DNA of 64,000 bases, taken from positions 1,674,001 through 1,738,000 of the forward strand of contig NZ_CP076412.1 in NCBI RefSeq assembly GCF_021173085.1, written 5' to 3'. The stretch is from Ralstonia wenshanensis (lineage in GTDB: Bacteria; Pseudomonadota; Gammaproteobacteria; Burkholderiales; Burkholderiaceae). The notes beneath the pieces were generated by a model. That model searched no databases. It had not been told where the DNA came from and saw nothing but the letters and a program-made list of their open reading frames with translations. A program made the position numbers and the translations under genes. Below, one piece after another: positions 37,817-46,595 of this stretch. Each line of letters begins with the position of its first letter. Positions within the stretch are counted from its first letter, which is position 1.

Positions 37817-37820
37817 TGCC

Positions 37821-38723
37821 ATGAGCGCGCAGGCTGTCATGTCTTCCCATCCGTTCCGCGTTGCCGACGCGCTTGCCGTGCTCGGCGCCGGGTTTGCCGA
37901 ACGCGCCGTCGCCATCAACGCGCACGGCGACCGCATCGGCTATCGGCAATGGGGCGAGCGCGGGCCGGTGGTGGTGCTGTTGCACGGCATCAGCTCCAGC
38001 GCTGCATCATGGCTGCCTTGCGCGCAGGTTCTTTCGCGCAACATGCGTGTGCTGGCATGGGATGCGCCGGGCTACGGCAATTCCACGCCGCTTGAGCAGG
38101 CTACGCCGAGCGCCGCCGACTACGCGGTGCGGCTGCAGGCGTGGCTTGCCGCGCTGGATGTGACGCCCGATGTGATCGTCGGTCACTCGCTGGGCGCGCT
38201 GATGGCTTCGGCGTATGTGGCCGCCGCGCCAGCGGCGATGCAGCCGAAGTGCCTCTTGCTTCTGAACCCTGCACAGGGCTACGGCCAGCCGGGGCAGGAA
38301 GACAAGTCGCGCGCCGTGCAAGCGCAACGTCTTTCAACGCTGGACCAGCTTGGCATCGCCGGCATGGCGGAGTCGCGCCACGCGCACCTGCTGCGCCCGA
38401 ATGCCACCGATGAAGAGCGTGCCTGGGTGCGCTGGAACATGAAGCGCCTCAACGATGGCGGTTACCGCCAGGCCGTGGCGATGCTCAGCGGCGACGACAT
38501 CGGCGCCTATCTGCGCAAACGCCCCGCATCGACGCCGGCACAAGTCGCTTGCGGCGATGTGGATGGCATCACGCCGCCGCAAGGCTGCGAAGCGCTGGCC
38601 AAGACGTTCGGTCTGCCTTTTGCGCTAGTACCGGCTGCGGGGCATGCCTCCTATATCGATGCGCCTGACGCTGTCGCAGGCTGGATCGAACACGCCGTTC
38701 TCTCCCAATCTCAAAACGCCTAA
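37821..38723 (+). CDS. Alpha/beta hydrolase
   Basis: 300-residue hydrolase, 4 nt after the cupin gene. Oxyanion loop VVLLHGISSSAASW, Ser nucleophile in VIVGHSLGALMAS, acid position near CGDVDGITPP, and His in PAAGHASYIDAPD. It resembles meta-cleavage-product hydrolases and enol-lactone hydrolases, so it may process the product of the extradiol-type enzyme encoded at 44486. Confidence 0.88.
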   Translation: MSAQAVMSSHPFRVADALAVLGAGFAERAVAINAHGDRIGYRQWGERGPVVVLLHGISSSAASWLPCAQVLSRNMRVLAWDAPGYGNSTPLEQATPSAADYAVRLQAWLAALDVTPDVIVGHSLGALMASAYVAAAPAAMQPKCLLLLNPAQGYGQPGQEDKSRAVQAQRLSTLDQLGIAGMAESRHAHLLRPNATDEERAWVRWNMKRLNDGGYRQAVAMLSGDDIGAYLRKRPASTPAQVACGDVDGITPPQGCEALAKTFGLPFALVPAAGHASYIDAPDAVAGWIEHAVLSQSQNA

Positions 38724-38735
38724 GCGCCAAGACGT

Positions 38736-39563
38736 ATGAGCAACGACCTCATTTCAGAAGACGTGCAGGAAAAGTACATCGTGCCGGGCCTCGAACGCGG
38801 CCTGCGCCTCCTGTGCGAATTCAGCCACAAAGACCGCGTCCTGTCGGCGCCGGAACTGGCGCGCCGCCTGAAGGTGCCGCGCTCCACGGTGTTCCGCCTG
38901 CTGACCACACTTGAAGTGATGGGCTTCATCGAGCGCGTAGACGGCGGCCGCGATTTCCGTCTCGGCATGGCGGTGCTGCGCCTGGGCTTTGAATATCTCG
39001 CCTCGCTCGAATTGACCGAGCTGGGCCGCCCGTTGCTCGATCGTCTGCGTGACGAGATTCACTATCCGTGCAATCTCGTCGTGCGCGATGGCCGGTCGAT
39101 CGTCTATGTGGCGAAATCGGTCGCGCCCACGCCGTTCACCAGTTCGGTGAATGTCGGCACGCGCCTGCCGGCTCACGCCACGGTGCTGGGTCGTGTGCTG
39201 CTGGCCGATCTGTCGCTGGCTGAGCTGCGCCAGCTTTATCCGGAGCCGCAGCTGGAAGTGTTTTCCGCCAACACGCCGCGCACGGTGGAAGCGCTGTTCG
39301 AGATGGTCCAGCGCGACCGCGAACACGGCTACGTGCTGCAGGAAGGCTTCTTCGAAGCCAACATCTCGACGATTGCTGCGCCCGTCCTGGATCGCGCCGG
39401 CAAGGTGGTGGCTGCACTCGGCACGACCATTCCGTCGCCGCGCATCGACGCGGCACAGCTCGATCTGATGATCGACAAGGTGCGCGCCGCCGCCGGCGAG
39501 TTGTCCTACCTGCTGGACTACCGCCCCGCCGGCGGCAAGGTCGTCAACCTGTTCCGCGAATGA
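38736..39563 (+). CDS. IclR family regulator inside the catabolic operon
   Basis: 275-residue IclR regulator. The HTH is in LSAPELARRLKVPRSTVFRLLTTLEVMGFI; the effector domain includes NLVVRDGRSIVYVAKS and GTRLPAHATVLGRVLLADLS. Its TGA overlaps the next ATG (ATGA), so it is co-translated with the catabolic enzymes. It is the best candidate to bind the similar palindromes at 34986 and 46494. Confidence 0.9.
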   Translation: MSNDLISEDVQEKYIVPGLERGLRLLCEFSHKDRVLSAPELARRLKVPRSTVFRLLTTLEVMGFIERVDGGRDFRLGMAVLRLGFEYLASLELTELGRPLLDRLRDEIHYPCNLVVRDGRSIVYVAKSVAPTPFTSSVNVGTRLPAHATVLGRVLLADLSLAELRQLYPEPQLEVFSANTPRTVEALFEMVQRDREHGYVLQEGFFEANISTIAAPVLDRAGKVVAALGTTIPSPRIDAAQLDLMIDKVRAAAGELSYLLDYRPAGGKVVNLFRE

Positions 39564-40369
39564 CCATGCCGATGATCGACCTCACTGGCAAGACCGCCGT
39601 TGTGACCGGAGGCTCCTCCGGCATCGGCCTCGCCACCGTTGAACTGCTGCTGGAAGCCGGTGCCGCCGTGGCGCTGTGCGGGCGCAATGCCGAACGTCTC
39701 GCGCAAGCCGAACAAGGTCTGCGTAGCCGCTTCCCAAACGCCCGGCTGTTTGCTGCAACGTGCGACGTGCTCGACGCCGCGCAGACGGCCGCGTTTGCGG
39801 ATGCCGTGGCGCAAGCGCTGGGCCCCGTCGACATGCTGGTCAACAACGCCGGCCAGGGCCGCGTCTCGACGTTTGCCGATACCGACGATGCCGCGTGGAC
39901 GCAGGAGCTGCAGCTCAAGTTCTTTTCCGTGATTCATCCCACGCGCGCTTTCCTGCCGCAACTCGAGCGCTCGGAGCACGGCGCGATCGTCTGCGTGAAT
40001 TCGCTGCTGGCGCAGCAGCCCGAGCCGCACATGGTGGCCACCTCGGCCGCGCGTGCGGGTGTGCTCAACCTGGTGCGTTCGATGGCGACCGAATTTGCAC
40101 CGAAGGGCGTGCGCGTCAACGGCATCCTGATCGGTCTGGTGGAGTCCGGCCAATGGCGACGCCGCTTTGACGCGCGCCCCGAAGAAGATCGCCATCTCGA
40201 CTGGGCCGCGTGGACGCGCCGCCTGGCCGCGCAAAAACACATTCCCCTTGGACGCCTGGGTCTGCCGGAAGAAGCAGCCCGCGCCATTTTGTTCCTTGCC
40301 TCGCCGTTGTCTTCGTACACCACGGGCAGCCACATCGATATCTCCGGAGGACACTCCCGTCATGCTTAA
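39560..40369 (+). CDS. SDR-fold protein lacking the canonical YxxxK motif
   Basis: 269-residue SDR-fold protein with an intact cofactor motif (TGGSSGIGLATVELLLEAG) and LVNNAGQGRV. At the catalytic site the usual Tyr-x3-Lys is replaced: VATSAARAGVLNL places Thr and Arg at those positions, while the Ser in CVNSLL is kept. The C-terminus is SHIDISGGHSRHA. Either a different catalytic arrangement or a non-redox role is likely. It overlaps the ThDP enzyme gene by 8 nt. Confidence 0.86.
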   Translation: MTMPMIDLTGKTAVVTGGSSGIGLATVELLLEAGAAVALCGRNAERLAQAEQGLRSRFPNARLFAATCDVLDAAQTAAFADAVAQALGPVDMLVNNAGQGRVSTFADTDDAAWTQELQLKFFSVIHPTRAFLPQLERSEHGAIVCVNSLLAQQPEPHMVATSAARAGVLNLVRSMATEFAPKGVRVNGILIGLVESGQWRRRFDARPEEDRHLDWAAWTRRLAAQKHIPLGRLGLPEEAARAILFLASPLSSYTTGSHIDISGGHSRHA

Positions 40370-42089
40370 TAGACAACAACAGGAACCGCAACTGGTCACG
40401 GTGGGCCACGCGATTGCAGCCTTCCTGGAGGCCTGCGAGGTCAAGGCCGCTTTTGGTGTCATCTCGATCCACAACATGCCCATCCTCGATGCGATGGGCG
40501 AGCGCGGCAAGATCCGCTTCATCATGGCGCGCGGTGAAGCCGGCGGCGCCAACATGGCCGACGCCTATGCCCGTACCACGGGCGGCCTCGGTGTCTGCCT
40601 GACCAGCACCGGTACCGCGGCTGGCAACGCCGCGGGCGCCATGGTCGAAGCACTGACCGCCGGCACGCCGTTGCTGCACATCACGGGCCAGATCGAAACG
40701 CCTTATCTGGACCAGAGCCTCGCGTACATTCACGAAGCGCCGGATCAGCTCACGATGCTCAAGGCCGTTTCCAAGGCGGCCTTCCGCGTGCGCAGCGCCG
40801 ACACCGCCATCAGCACGATGAAGCTGGCCGTACAGACCGCGCTGACGGCGCCGGCCGGCCCGGTGAGCGTGGAGATCCCCATCGACATCCAGGCCGCGCT
40901 GATCCCGATGCCGGACGACCTGCGCCCGCTGCAGGTGCCGCAGCATGTGCCGTCGGCCCACGCGCTGGACGAACTGGCCGAACGCCTGTCGCGCGCGCGC
41001 CGCCCGATGCTGTGGCTGGGCGGTGGCGCCCGCCACGCCGCGAAGCAGGTCAAGCGCCTGATGGACCTCGGCTTTGGCGTGGTCACCAGCACGCAGGGCC
41101 GCGGCATCGTGCCGGAAGATGACCCGCGCTCGCTGGGCGCATTCAACCTGCATAAGCCGGTCGAAGCGTTCTACCAGACGTGCGATGCAATGGTCGTCGT
41201 CGGCTCGCGCCTGCGCGGCAACGAAACGCTCAAGTACGAACTCAAGCTGCCGCGCCCGCTGTACCGCATCGATGCGGATGCGTCGGCGGAGGGCCGTTGC
41301 TACGCCAGCGATTACTTCGTGTGCGGCGATTCGGCGCTTGCGCTGGATGGCCTGGCCGATCGGCTGGAACAGAAGATGCAGATCGATGCGACGTTCGCTG
41401 CCGACCTGCGCGCCGCACACGAGACTGCGGTGCGCGGGCTGATCGATGGCCTCGGCCCGTACGCCAAGCTGGTGGAGGCGTTGCAAGCCGCAGTGGGCCG
41501 CGAGTTCAACTGGGTGCGCGACGTGACGGTGTCGAACAGCACGTGGGGTAATCGCCAACTCCGTATTTTTGATTCGCGTGCTGGCGTGCATGCGCTGGGT
41601 GGCGGCATCGGCCAGGGTTTGGCGATGGGCATTGGCGCGGCCATCGGGTCGGCAGCAACCGGATCGGGCAAGACCACGTTCTGTCTGGCCGGTGACGGCG
41701 GCTTCATCCTGAACCTGGGTGAGCTGGCGACCGCCGTGCAGGAGCGTGCCAACCTCGTCATCGTGCTGATGAACGACAAGGGCTACGGTGTCATCAAGAA
41801 CATTCAGGACGCGCAGTACGGCGGCCGCCGCCATTACGTGGATCTGCACACGCCGGACTACGCGGCGCTCGCGCAGTCGCTGCAATTGCGCCATCGCCGC
41901 GTGTCGGATCTGGCCGACGTGGGCAGCGCATTGAAGGAAGCCACCAGCAGCGAGGGGCCGTTCCTGATGGAGATCGACATGCTCTCCATCGGCAGCTTCA
42001 AGACCATCTTTGCAGGGCCGCCCGTCAATCAACAAGCCAAGGATGGCCAGGGCGAACGCGCCGCCGAGCGCACGACGGTGGTGGCGTGA
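40362..42089 (+). CDS. Thiamine diphosphate-dependent enzyme (acetolactate synthase/benzoylformate decarboxylase-like)
   Basis: 575-residue three-domain ThDP enzyme. The cofactor-activating Glu59 is in IMARGEAGGANMADAYAR; the central domain (residues about 190-330) follows; the ThDP/Mg motif is AGDGGFILNLGELATA plus MNDKGYGVIKN. A GGAGG site precedes the ATG. Such enzymes decarboxylate 2-keto acids or carboligate them. The aldehyde dehydrogenase two genes downstream suggests decarboxylation to an aldehyde, then oxidation. I cannot identify the substrate. Confidence 0.88.
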   Translation: MLNRQQQEPQLVTVGHAIAAFLEACEVKAAFGVISIHNMPILDAMGERGKIRFIMARGEAGGANMADAYARTTGGLGVCLTSTGTAAGNAAGAMVEALTAGTPLLHITGQIETPYLDQSLAYIHEAPDQLTMLKAVSKAAFRVRSADTAISTMKLAVQTALTAPAGPVSVEIPIDIQAALIPMPDDLRPLQVPQHVPSAHALDELAERLSRARRPMLWLGGGARHAAKQVKRLMDLGFGVVTSTQGRGIVPEDDPRSLGAFNLHKPVEAFYQTCDAMVVVGSRLRGNETLKYELKLPRPLYRIDADASAEGRCYASDYFVCGDSALALDGLADRLEQKMQIDATFAADLRAAHETAVRGLIDGLGPYAKLVEALQAAVGREFNWVRDVTVSNSTWGNRQLRIFDSRAGVHALGGGIGQGLAMGIGAAIGSAATGSGKTTFCLAGDGGFILNLGELATAVQERANLVIVLMNDKGYGVIKNIQDAQYGGRRHYVDLHTPDYAALAQSLQLRHRRVSDLADVGSALKEATSSEGPFLMEIDMLSIGSFKTIFAGPPVNQQAKDGQGERAAERTTVVA

Positions 42090-42121
42090 ACGCGCAACTG
42101 AGCCAATTGAAGGAGCCGGAC

Positions 42122-42925
42122 ATGCTGCATGTATCGATGGTCGGGTGCGGAGCGATCGGGCAAGGCGTACTGGAACTGCTCAAGAGCGATCCGGATGTGT
42201 GCTTTGACGCCGTGATCGTGCCCGAGCACGCGATGGACAAGGCGCGCGAGGCCATCGCCCCGTTCGCGCCGAATGCGCGTGTCACGACGCATCTGTCGGC
42301 GGACGCCCATCCTGATCTGCTGGTCGAATGTGCTGGCCACGATGCGCTTGAAGAGCATGTGTTGCCGGCGTTGGAGCAGGGCATCGACTGCCTGGTGGTA
42401 TCGGTGGGTGCGCTGTCCGAACCCGGCGTGGCCGAACGGCTGGAAGCCGCGGCCCGCCGTGGCAACGCGCAAGTGCAGCTGCTGTCGGGTGCCATCGGGG
42501 CCATCGATGCACTGGCCGCTGCGCGCGTGGGCGGCCTGGATGCGGTGGTCTACACCGGCCGCAAGCCGCCGCGCGCCTGGAAGGACACGCCGGCCGATCA
42601 GCAGTTCGACCTCGATGCGCTGCGCGAGCCGACCGTGATCTTTGAAGGCAACGCCCGTGAAGCCGCGCGTTTGTTCCCAAAAAACGCCAACGTGGCGGCC
42701 ACGCTGTCCTTGGCGGGCCTCGGGCTTGAGCACACGCACGTCAAGCTGCTGGCCGATCCGACGGTGGACGAGAACATCCATCACGTCGAGGCGCGCGGCG
42801 CCTTTGGCGGCTTCGAGCTGACGATGCGCGGCAAGCCGCTGGCGGCCAATCCCAAGACTTCTGCGCTGACGGTGTTCAGCGTGGTGCGTGCGCTGGGCAA
42901 CCGCGCGCACGCCGTTTCGATTTAA
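42122..42925 (+). CDS. L-aspartate dehydrogenase-like enzyme
   Basis: 267-residue protein of the aspartate dehydrogenase (NadX/DUF108) family, the usual length. NAD(P) motif VSMVGCGAIGQGVLELL; VECAGHDALEEHVLPAL; GAIGAIDALAAA; catalytic-region LFPKNANVAATLSLAGLGLEHT; DENIHHVEARGAFG. The ATG at 42122 has AAGGAG upstream; the frame opens earlier at a GTG. AspDH interconverts aspartate and iminosuccinate/oxaloacetate. Its place in a ring-degradation operon, not with nadA or nadC, suggests an amine-handling catabolic step. Confidence 0.88.
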   Translation: MLHVSMVGCGAIGQGVLELLKSDPDVCFDAVIVPEHAMDKAREAIAPFAPNARVTTHLSADAHPDLLVECAGHDALEEHVLPALEQGIDCLVVSVGALSEPGVAERLEAAARRGNAQVQLLSGAIGAIDALAAARVGGLDAVVYTGRKPPRAWKDTPADQQFDLDALREPTVIFEGNAREAARLFPKNANVAATLSLAGLGLEHTHVKLLADPTVDENIHHVEARGAFGGFELTMRGKPLAANPKTSALTVFSVVRALGNRAHAVSI

Positions 42926-42941
42926 GCGAGGCCATTGCGCC

Positions 42942-44444
42942 ATGACTGTTTCCAACCCGAACGCAACCGCAACGTCCGTGTTGCCCATCTGCATCGCCGG
43001 CGAATGGCGCCTTGGCACTGGCGAGCGCTATGTCACCCGTTACCCCGCCACGGGCGAAGTGGTGGCTGAACTCAACGCTGCCAGCGTCGCCGATGTGGAA
43101 GAGGCTGTGGCCGGTGCCTACCGCGCCTTTCTGTCCAGCGGCTGGGCGCAGCGCAAGCCGCACGAGCGCGCCGCCGTCCTGTATCGCGTGGCGGAGCTGA
43201 TCCGCTCGCGCAGCGAAGCACTGGCCCAACGCCAGCGGCTGGATAACGGCAAACCGATCAACGAGACGCGCGCCCTGGTGGCAAGCGCTGCCGCCACGTT
43301 CCAGTTCTTCGGTGCTGCATGCGAGACGCTGGAAGAGGCGCTCACGCCCGCGCGTGGCGATTGCCTGACGATGAGCGTGCATGAGCCCATGGGCGTGGTG
43401 GCCGCCATCACGCCGTGGAACTCGCCGATTGCCAGCGAGGCGCAAAAGATGGCACCTGCGCTAGCTGCGGGCAACGCCGTCGTCGTCAAGCCGGCAGAAG
43501 TCACGCCGCTGATGGCGCTGGAACTTGCTGCTATCTGCGAAGAGGCAGGGGTGCCAAAGGGCATGATCAGCGTGCTGCCGGGCAAGGGTTCCGTCATTGG
43601 CGATGCGATTACGAAGCATCCGCTGGTGCGTCGCGTGTCGTTCACGGGTGGTACGAACACGGGCCGCCATATCGCGCACATTGCCGCCGACAAGATGATG
43701 CCGGTGTCGCTGGAACTCGGCGGCAAGTCGCCGACGATGGTGTTTGACGACGCCGATCTCGACCATGCGGTCAATGGCGTGCTGTACGGCATCTTCAGCT
43801 CGTCGGGCGAGTCGTGCATCGCAGGGTCACGTCTGTTTGTGGCGCGTTCACTGTATGAACCGTTCATGGATCGCCTGGCCGCTGGCGCAGCACGCCTGCG
43901 TGTCGGCAATCCGGCCGATGAATCCACGCAGATGGGCCCGCTGATTACCGACCGGCACCGCGAGTCGATCGAATCTTACGTGGCAATGGGCGTGGAAGAG
44001 GGTGGCCACCTGCGCACGGGCGGCTTGCGTCCGCACGTCGCCGGGTGCGAGTCGGGCTACTTCTACACGCCGACCATCATCGAAGGCCTCACCAACAGCG
44101 CGCGCATTTGCCAGGAAGAAATCTTCGGTCCGGTGCTCGTCGCCATGCCGTTCGACGATGAAGACGAATTGATCGAGCAAGCCAACGACAGCGTCTACGC
44201 ATTGGCCGCCGGCATCTGGACGCGCGACTACAAGCGCGCATGGCGTATCGGTCGCGCGGTGCAGGCCGGCAACGTGTGGATCAACACGTACAAGCAGTTC
44301 TCGATCTCGACGCCGTTTGGCGGTTGGCGCGACAGCGGCCTGGGCCGCGAGAAGGGCCGCCTCGGCATCCTGCAGTACATGGAGCAGAAGAGCCTCTACT
44401 GGGGCCTGAATGAACAACCGCTGGCCTGGGCCAACGCCAACTGA
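42942..44444 (+). CDS. Aldehyde dehydrogenase family protein
   Basis: 500-residue NAD(P)-dependent aldehyde dehydrogenase. Catalytic Glu258 is in SLELGGKSP and Cys292 in SSSGESCIAGSR; the oxyanion Asn is in ITPWNSPI; CQEEIFGPVL and WINTYKQFSISTPFGGW finish the fold. It starts 16 nt after the aspartate dehydrogenase-like gene. It probably oxidises the aldehyde released by the ThDP enzyme to a carboxylate. Confidence 0.92.
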   Translation: MTVSNPNATATSVLPICIAGEWRLGTGERYVTRYPATGEVVAELNAASVADVEEAVAGAYRAFLSSGWAQRKPHERAAVLYRVAELIRSRSEALAQRQRLDNGKPINETRALVASAAATFQFFGAACETLEEALTPARGDCLTMSVHEPMGVVAAITPWNSPIASEAQKMAPALAAGNAVVVKPAEVTPLMALELAAICEEAGVPKGMISVLPGKGSVIGDAITKHPLVRRVSFTGGTNTGRHIAHIAADKMMPVSLELGGKSPTMVFDDADLDHAVNGVLYGIFSSSGESCIAGSRLFVARSLYEPFMDRLAAGAARLRVGNPADESTQMGPLITDRHRESIESYVAMGVEEGGHLRTGGLRPHVAGCESGYFYTPTIIEGLTNSARICQEEIFGPVLVAMPFDDEDELIEQANDSVYALAAGIWTRDYKRAWRIGRAVQAGNVWINTYKQFSISTPFGGWRDSGLGREKGRLGILQYMEQKSLYWGLNEQPLAWANAN

Positions 44445-44485
44445 AGCGGAAGCGCAATCAAACGCCCGGACCACAGGAGATGAAG

Positions 44486-45448
44486 ATGAACACGATTCGA
44501 GGCATCGACGAAATCGTCTACGGTGCCGACGACCTCGCCGCCTGCAAGCAGTTCTTCCTGGATTGGGGCCTTGCCCTGCAATCGGAAGACGCCAGCGGCC
44601 TGCTTTTCGAAACGCTCAACGGCTGCCGCGTGCGCGTCAAGCGTAGCGACGATGCCACGCTGCCGCCCGCCATGGAGGCCGGCCCGACGCTGCGCGAAGT
44701 GATCTGGGGCGCCGATTCGCAAGCTGTACTCGACCGCCTGGTCGACATGCTGGCCGATCAGCCAGGCTACGTTCATGTCGACGGCCGGGTCGGTTGCACT
44801 GACCCGAACGGCCTTGCAGTGCGCGTGCAGCTGACCACCAAGCGCGATATCGACGTGCAGTGCGCCGCGATGAACACGTGGACGGACAAACCGCGCCGCA
44901 ACCAGCCCAGCCCGATCTATGAACGTGCCACGCCCATTGAAGTGGGTCACGTGGTCTTCTTCGTGAAGGACGTGGCGGCCACCGAGCGCTTCTATATCGA
45001 CAAGCTTGGTTTTGTGCCATCTGACCACTACCCGGGGCGGGGTGCGTTCCTGCGCTGCGAGCCCGAAGGCGGCCATCACGACCTGTTCCTGTTGCAGACG
45101 CCGCAGGCCAAGAGCGGGCTCAACCACGTGGCTTTCACCGTGCGCGATATCCATGAAGTGTTCGGCGGCGGCATGCATGTGTCGCGCTGTGGGTGGGATA
45201 CGCAGCTGGGCCCGGGCCGTCACCCGATTTCGTCGGCGTACTTCTGGTACTTCAAGAACCCGGCCGGCGGCCTGATCGAGTACTACGCGGATGAAGACCA
45301 GCTCGACGCCGACTGGCAGCCCCGCGATTTCGAACCCGGCCCGACTGTGTTTGCCGAATGGGCCATCGACGGCGGCATTGACGGCAACACACGCCGGCAG
45401 AAAAACGTCGTCGGCCCGGAAGGCAAGTTCCTGACGGAAAAGCGCTGA
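44486..45448 (+). CDS. VOC family extradiol-type dioxygenase
   Basis: 320-residue two-domain vicinal-oxygen-chelate protein. The C-terminal domain carries a full 2-His-1-Glu iron site: His155 (IEVGHVVFF), His214 (GLNHVAFTV) and Glu265 (GGLIEYYAD), as in catechol 2,3-dioxygenases. The N-terminal domain lacks the triad. I chose ATG 44486, since GGAG lies 6 nt before it; ATG 44480 abuts the site. It is likely the ring-cleaving enzyme of the operon. Confidence 0.88.
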   Translation: MNTIRGIDEIVYGADDLAACKQFFLDWGLALQSEDASGLLFETLNGCRVRVKRSDDATLPPAMEAGPTLREVIWGADSQAVLDRLVDMLADQPGYVHVDGRVGCTDPNGLAVRVQLTTKRDIDVQCAAMNTWTDKPRRNQPSPIYERATPIEVGHVVFFVKDVAATERFYIDKLGFVPSDHYPGRGAFLRCEPEGGHHDLFLLQTPQAKSGLNHVAFTVRDIHEVFGGGMHVSRCGWDTQLGPGRHPISSAYFWYFKNPAGGLIEYYADEDQLDADWQPRDFEPGPTVFAEWAIDGGIDGNTRRQKNVVGPEGKFLTEKR

Positions 45449-45469
45449 AACGTTGCAGAGAGACGTGCT

Positions 45470-46420
45470 ATGAATTCCCCCCTCAACCTGCGCGTGCATG
45501 CCATGCGCTACGAAGCCCAAGGCATCGTGAGCGTGGAGCTGCGCGATGTCGACGGCAAGACCTTGCCCGAGTACGCACCCGGCGCGCATATTGAACTGCA
45601 TCTCGGCAACGGGCTGGTGCGCAGCTATTCGCTGTGCGGCGCGCCGGAGATGCGTGACCGCTATGTGGTCGGCGTGCTGCTCGACCGCAACAGCCGCGGC
45701 GGCTCGCGCTATGTGCACGAGCAGTTGCGCGTGGGCTCAATGCTCAAGATCGGCGGCCCGCGCAATCACTTCGAGCTGGACGAAACCGCGCCGCGCACAG
45801 TGTTGGTCGCGGGTGGCATTGGGGTGACGCCCATCGTATGCATGGCGCGTCGTCTGGCCGAGCAAGGCAAGACGTTCTCGATGCTGTACTGCGCGCGCTC
45901 GCGTGCCGAAGCTGCCTTTGCCGATGAGCTGGCCGCGCATGGCGAGGCGGTGCGCTTCCACTTGGATGCGGAAGCAGGTGGCCCGCCCGATCTGAAAGCG
46001 TTGCTCGCGGGGCATCCGGCCGATACGCATTTCTATTGCTGCGGCCCCGGCCCGATGCTGCGGGCATTCGAGGCTGCTTGCGAGGCACTCGGCTACACCA
46101 ACGTCCATATCGAACGCTTTGCGGCGGATCCCGGTGTGGAGTCGGTGCAGGACGGGGAGTACCAGGTCAAGCTCGCGCGCAACGGCGCTGAGCTGTGCGT
46201 GCCGGCAGGCAAGTCGCTGCTCGACGCGCTGCTGGAGATTGGCGTCGAGGTTGAACACAGCTGCAAGGAAGGTGTGTGCGGATCCTGTGAAACGCGCGTG
46301 CTCGAAGGCGAGCCCGACCACCGTGACAGCGTGCTTTCCAAGAGCGAGCGTGCATCGAACCAAACGATGATGGTTTGCGTATCCGGCTGCAAGGGCAAGC
46401 GCCTGGTGATTGATTTGTAA
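45470..46420 (+). CDS. VanB/PDR-type flavin and [2Fe-2S] reductase
   Basis: 316-residue reductase. FMN domain with RSYSLCGAP; NAD domain with VLVAGGIGVTPIVCMARRL and FYCCGPGPML; C-terminal plant-type ferredoxin with CKEGVCGSCETRV and VCVSGC (four Cys). It transfers electrons from NAD(P)H to a Rieske oxygenase, here surely the one encoded at 35414, 9 kb upstream in the same operon. A strong terminator follows the stop. Confidence 0.92.
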   Translation: MNSPLNLRVHAMRYEAQGIVSVELRDVDGKTLPEYAPGAHIELHLGNGLVRSYSLCGAPEMRDRYVVGVLLDRNSRGGSRYVHEQLRVGSMLKIGGPRNHFELDETAPRTVLVAGGIGVTPIVCMARRLAEQGKTFSMLYCARSRAEAAFADELAAHGEAVRFHLDAEAGGPPDLKALLAGHPADTHFYCCGPGPMLRAFEAACEALGYTNVHIERFAADPGVESVQDGEYQVKLARNGAELCVPAGKSLLDALLEIGVEVEHSCKEGVCGSCETRVLEGEPDHRDSVLSKSERASNQTMMVCVSGCKGKRLVIDL

Positions 46421-46435
46421 GCGCAGGATGGCTTA

Positions 46436-46467
46436 GGCGCGGGCCTGACCAGCCGCGCCCTCTTTTT
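46436..46467 (+). terminator. Rho-independent terminator ending the catabolic operon
   Basis: GGCGCGG (46436-46442) pairs with CCGCGCC (46453-46459) over a 10-nt loop and is followed by CTCTTTTTT. It separates the enzyme operon from the porin/MFS genes. Confidence 0.75.
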
Positions 46468-46493
46468 TGCGCCGTGTTTTTCTTTTAAACGAC

Positions 46494-46509
46494 GTTTCGT
46501 ATACGAAAC
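46494..46509. promoter_or_regulatory. Perfect 16-bp palindrome upstream of the porin gene
   Basis: GTTTCGTATACGAAAC is fully self-complementary and related to the site at 34986-35001. It is about 87 bp before the porin start and 27 bp after the terminator, so it probably overlaps the porin promoter and is bound by the operon's IclR regulator. Confidence 0.65.
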
Positions 46510-46595
46510 AAAGCAAGCACCACAACCAGCTCGTCCACCAAGACGGCGATAACAACTGGCGGGGCGGACACCTTGTCCAGTGGAGGAAACAGCAA

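Noticed and set aside
40116-42035. 639-codon minus-strand frame opposite the ThDP enzyme
   Set aside because: Shadow frame of a well-supported + strand enzyme; no recognisable motifs and His/Arg-rich low-complexity composition.
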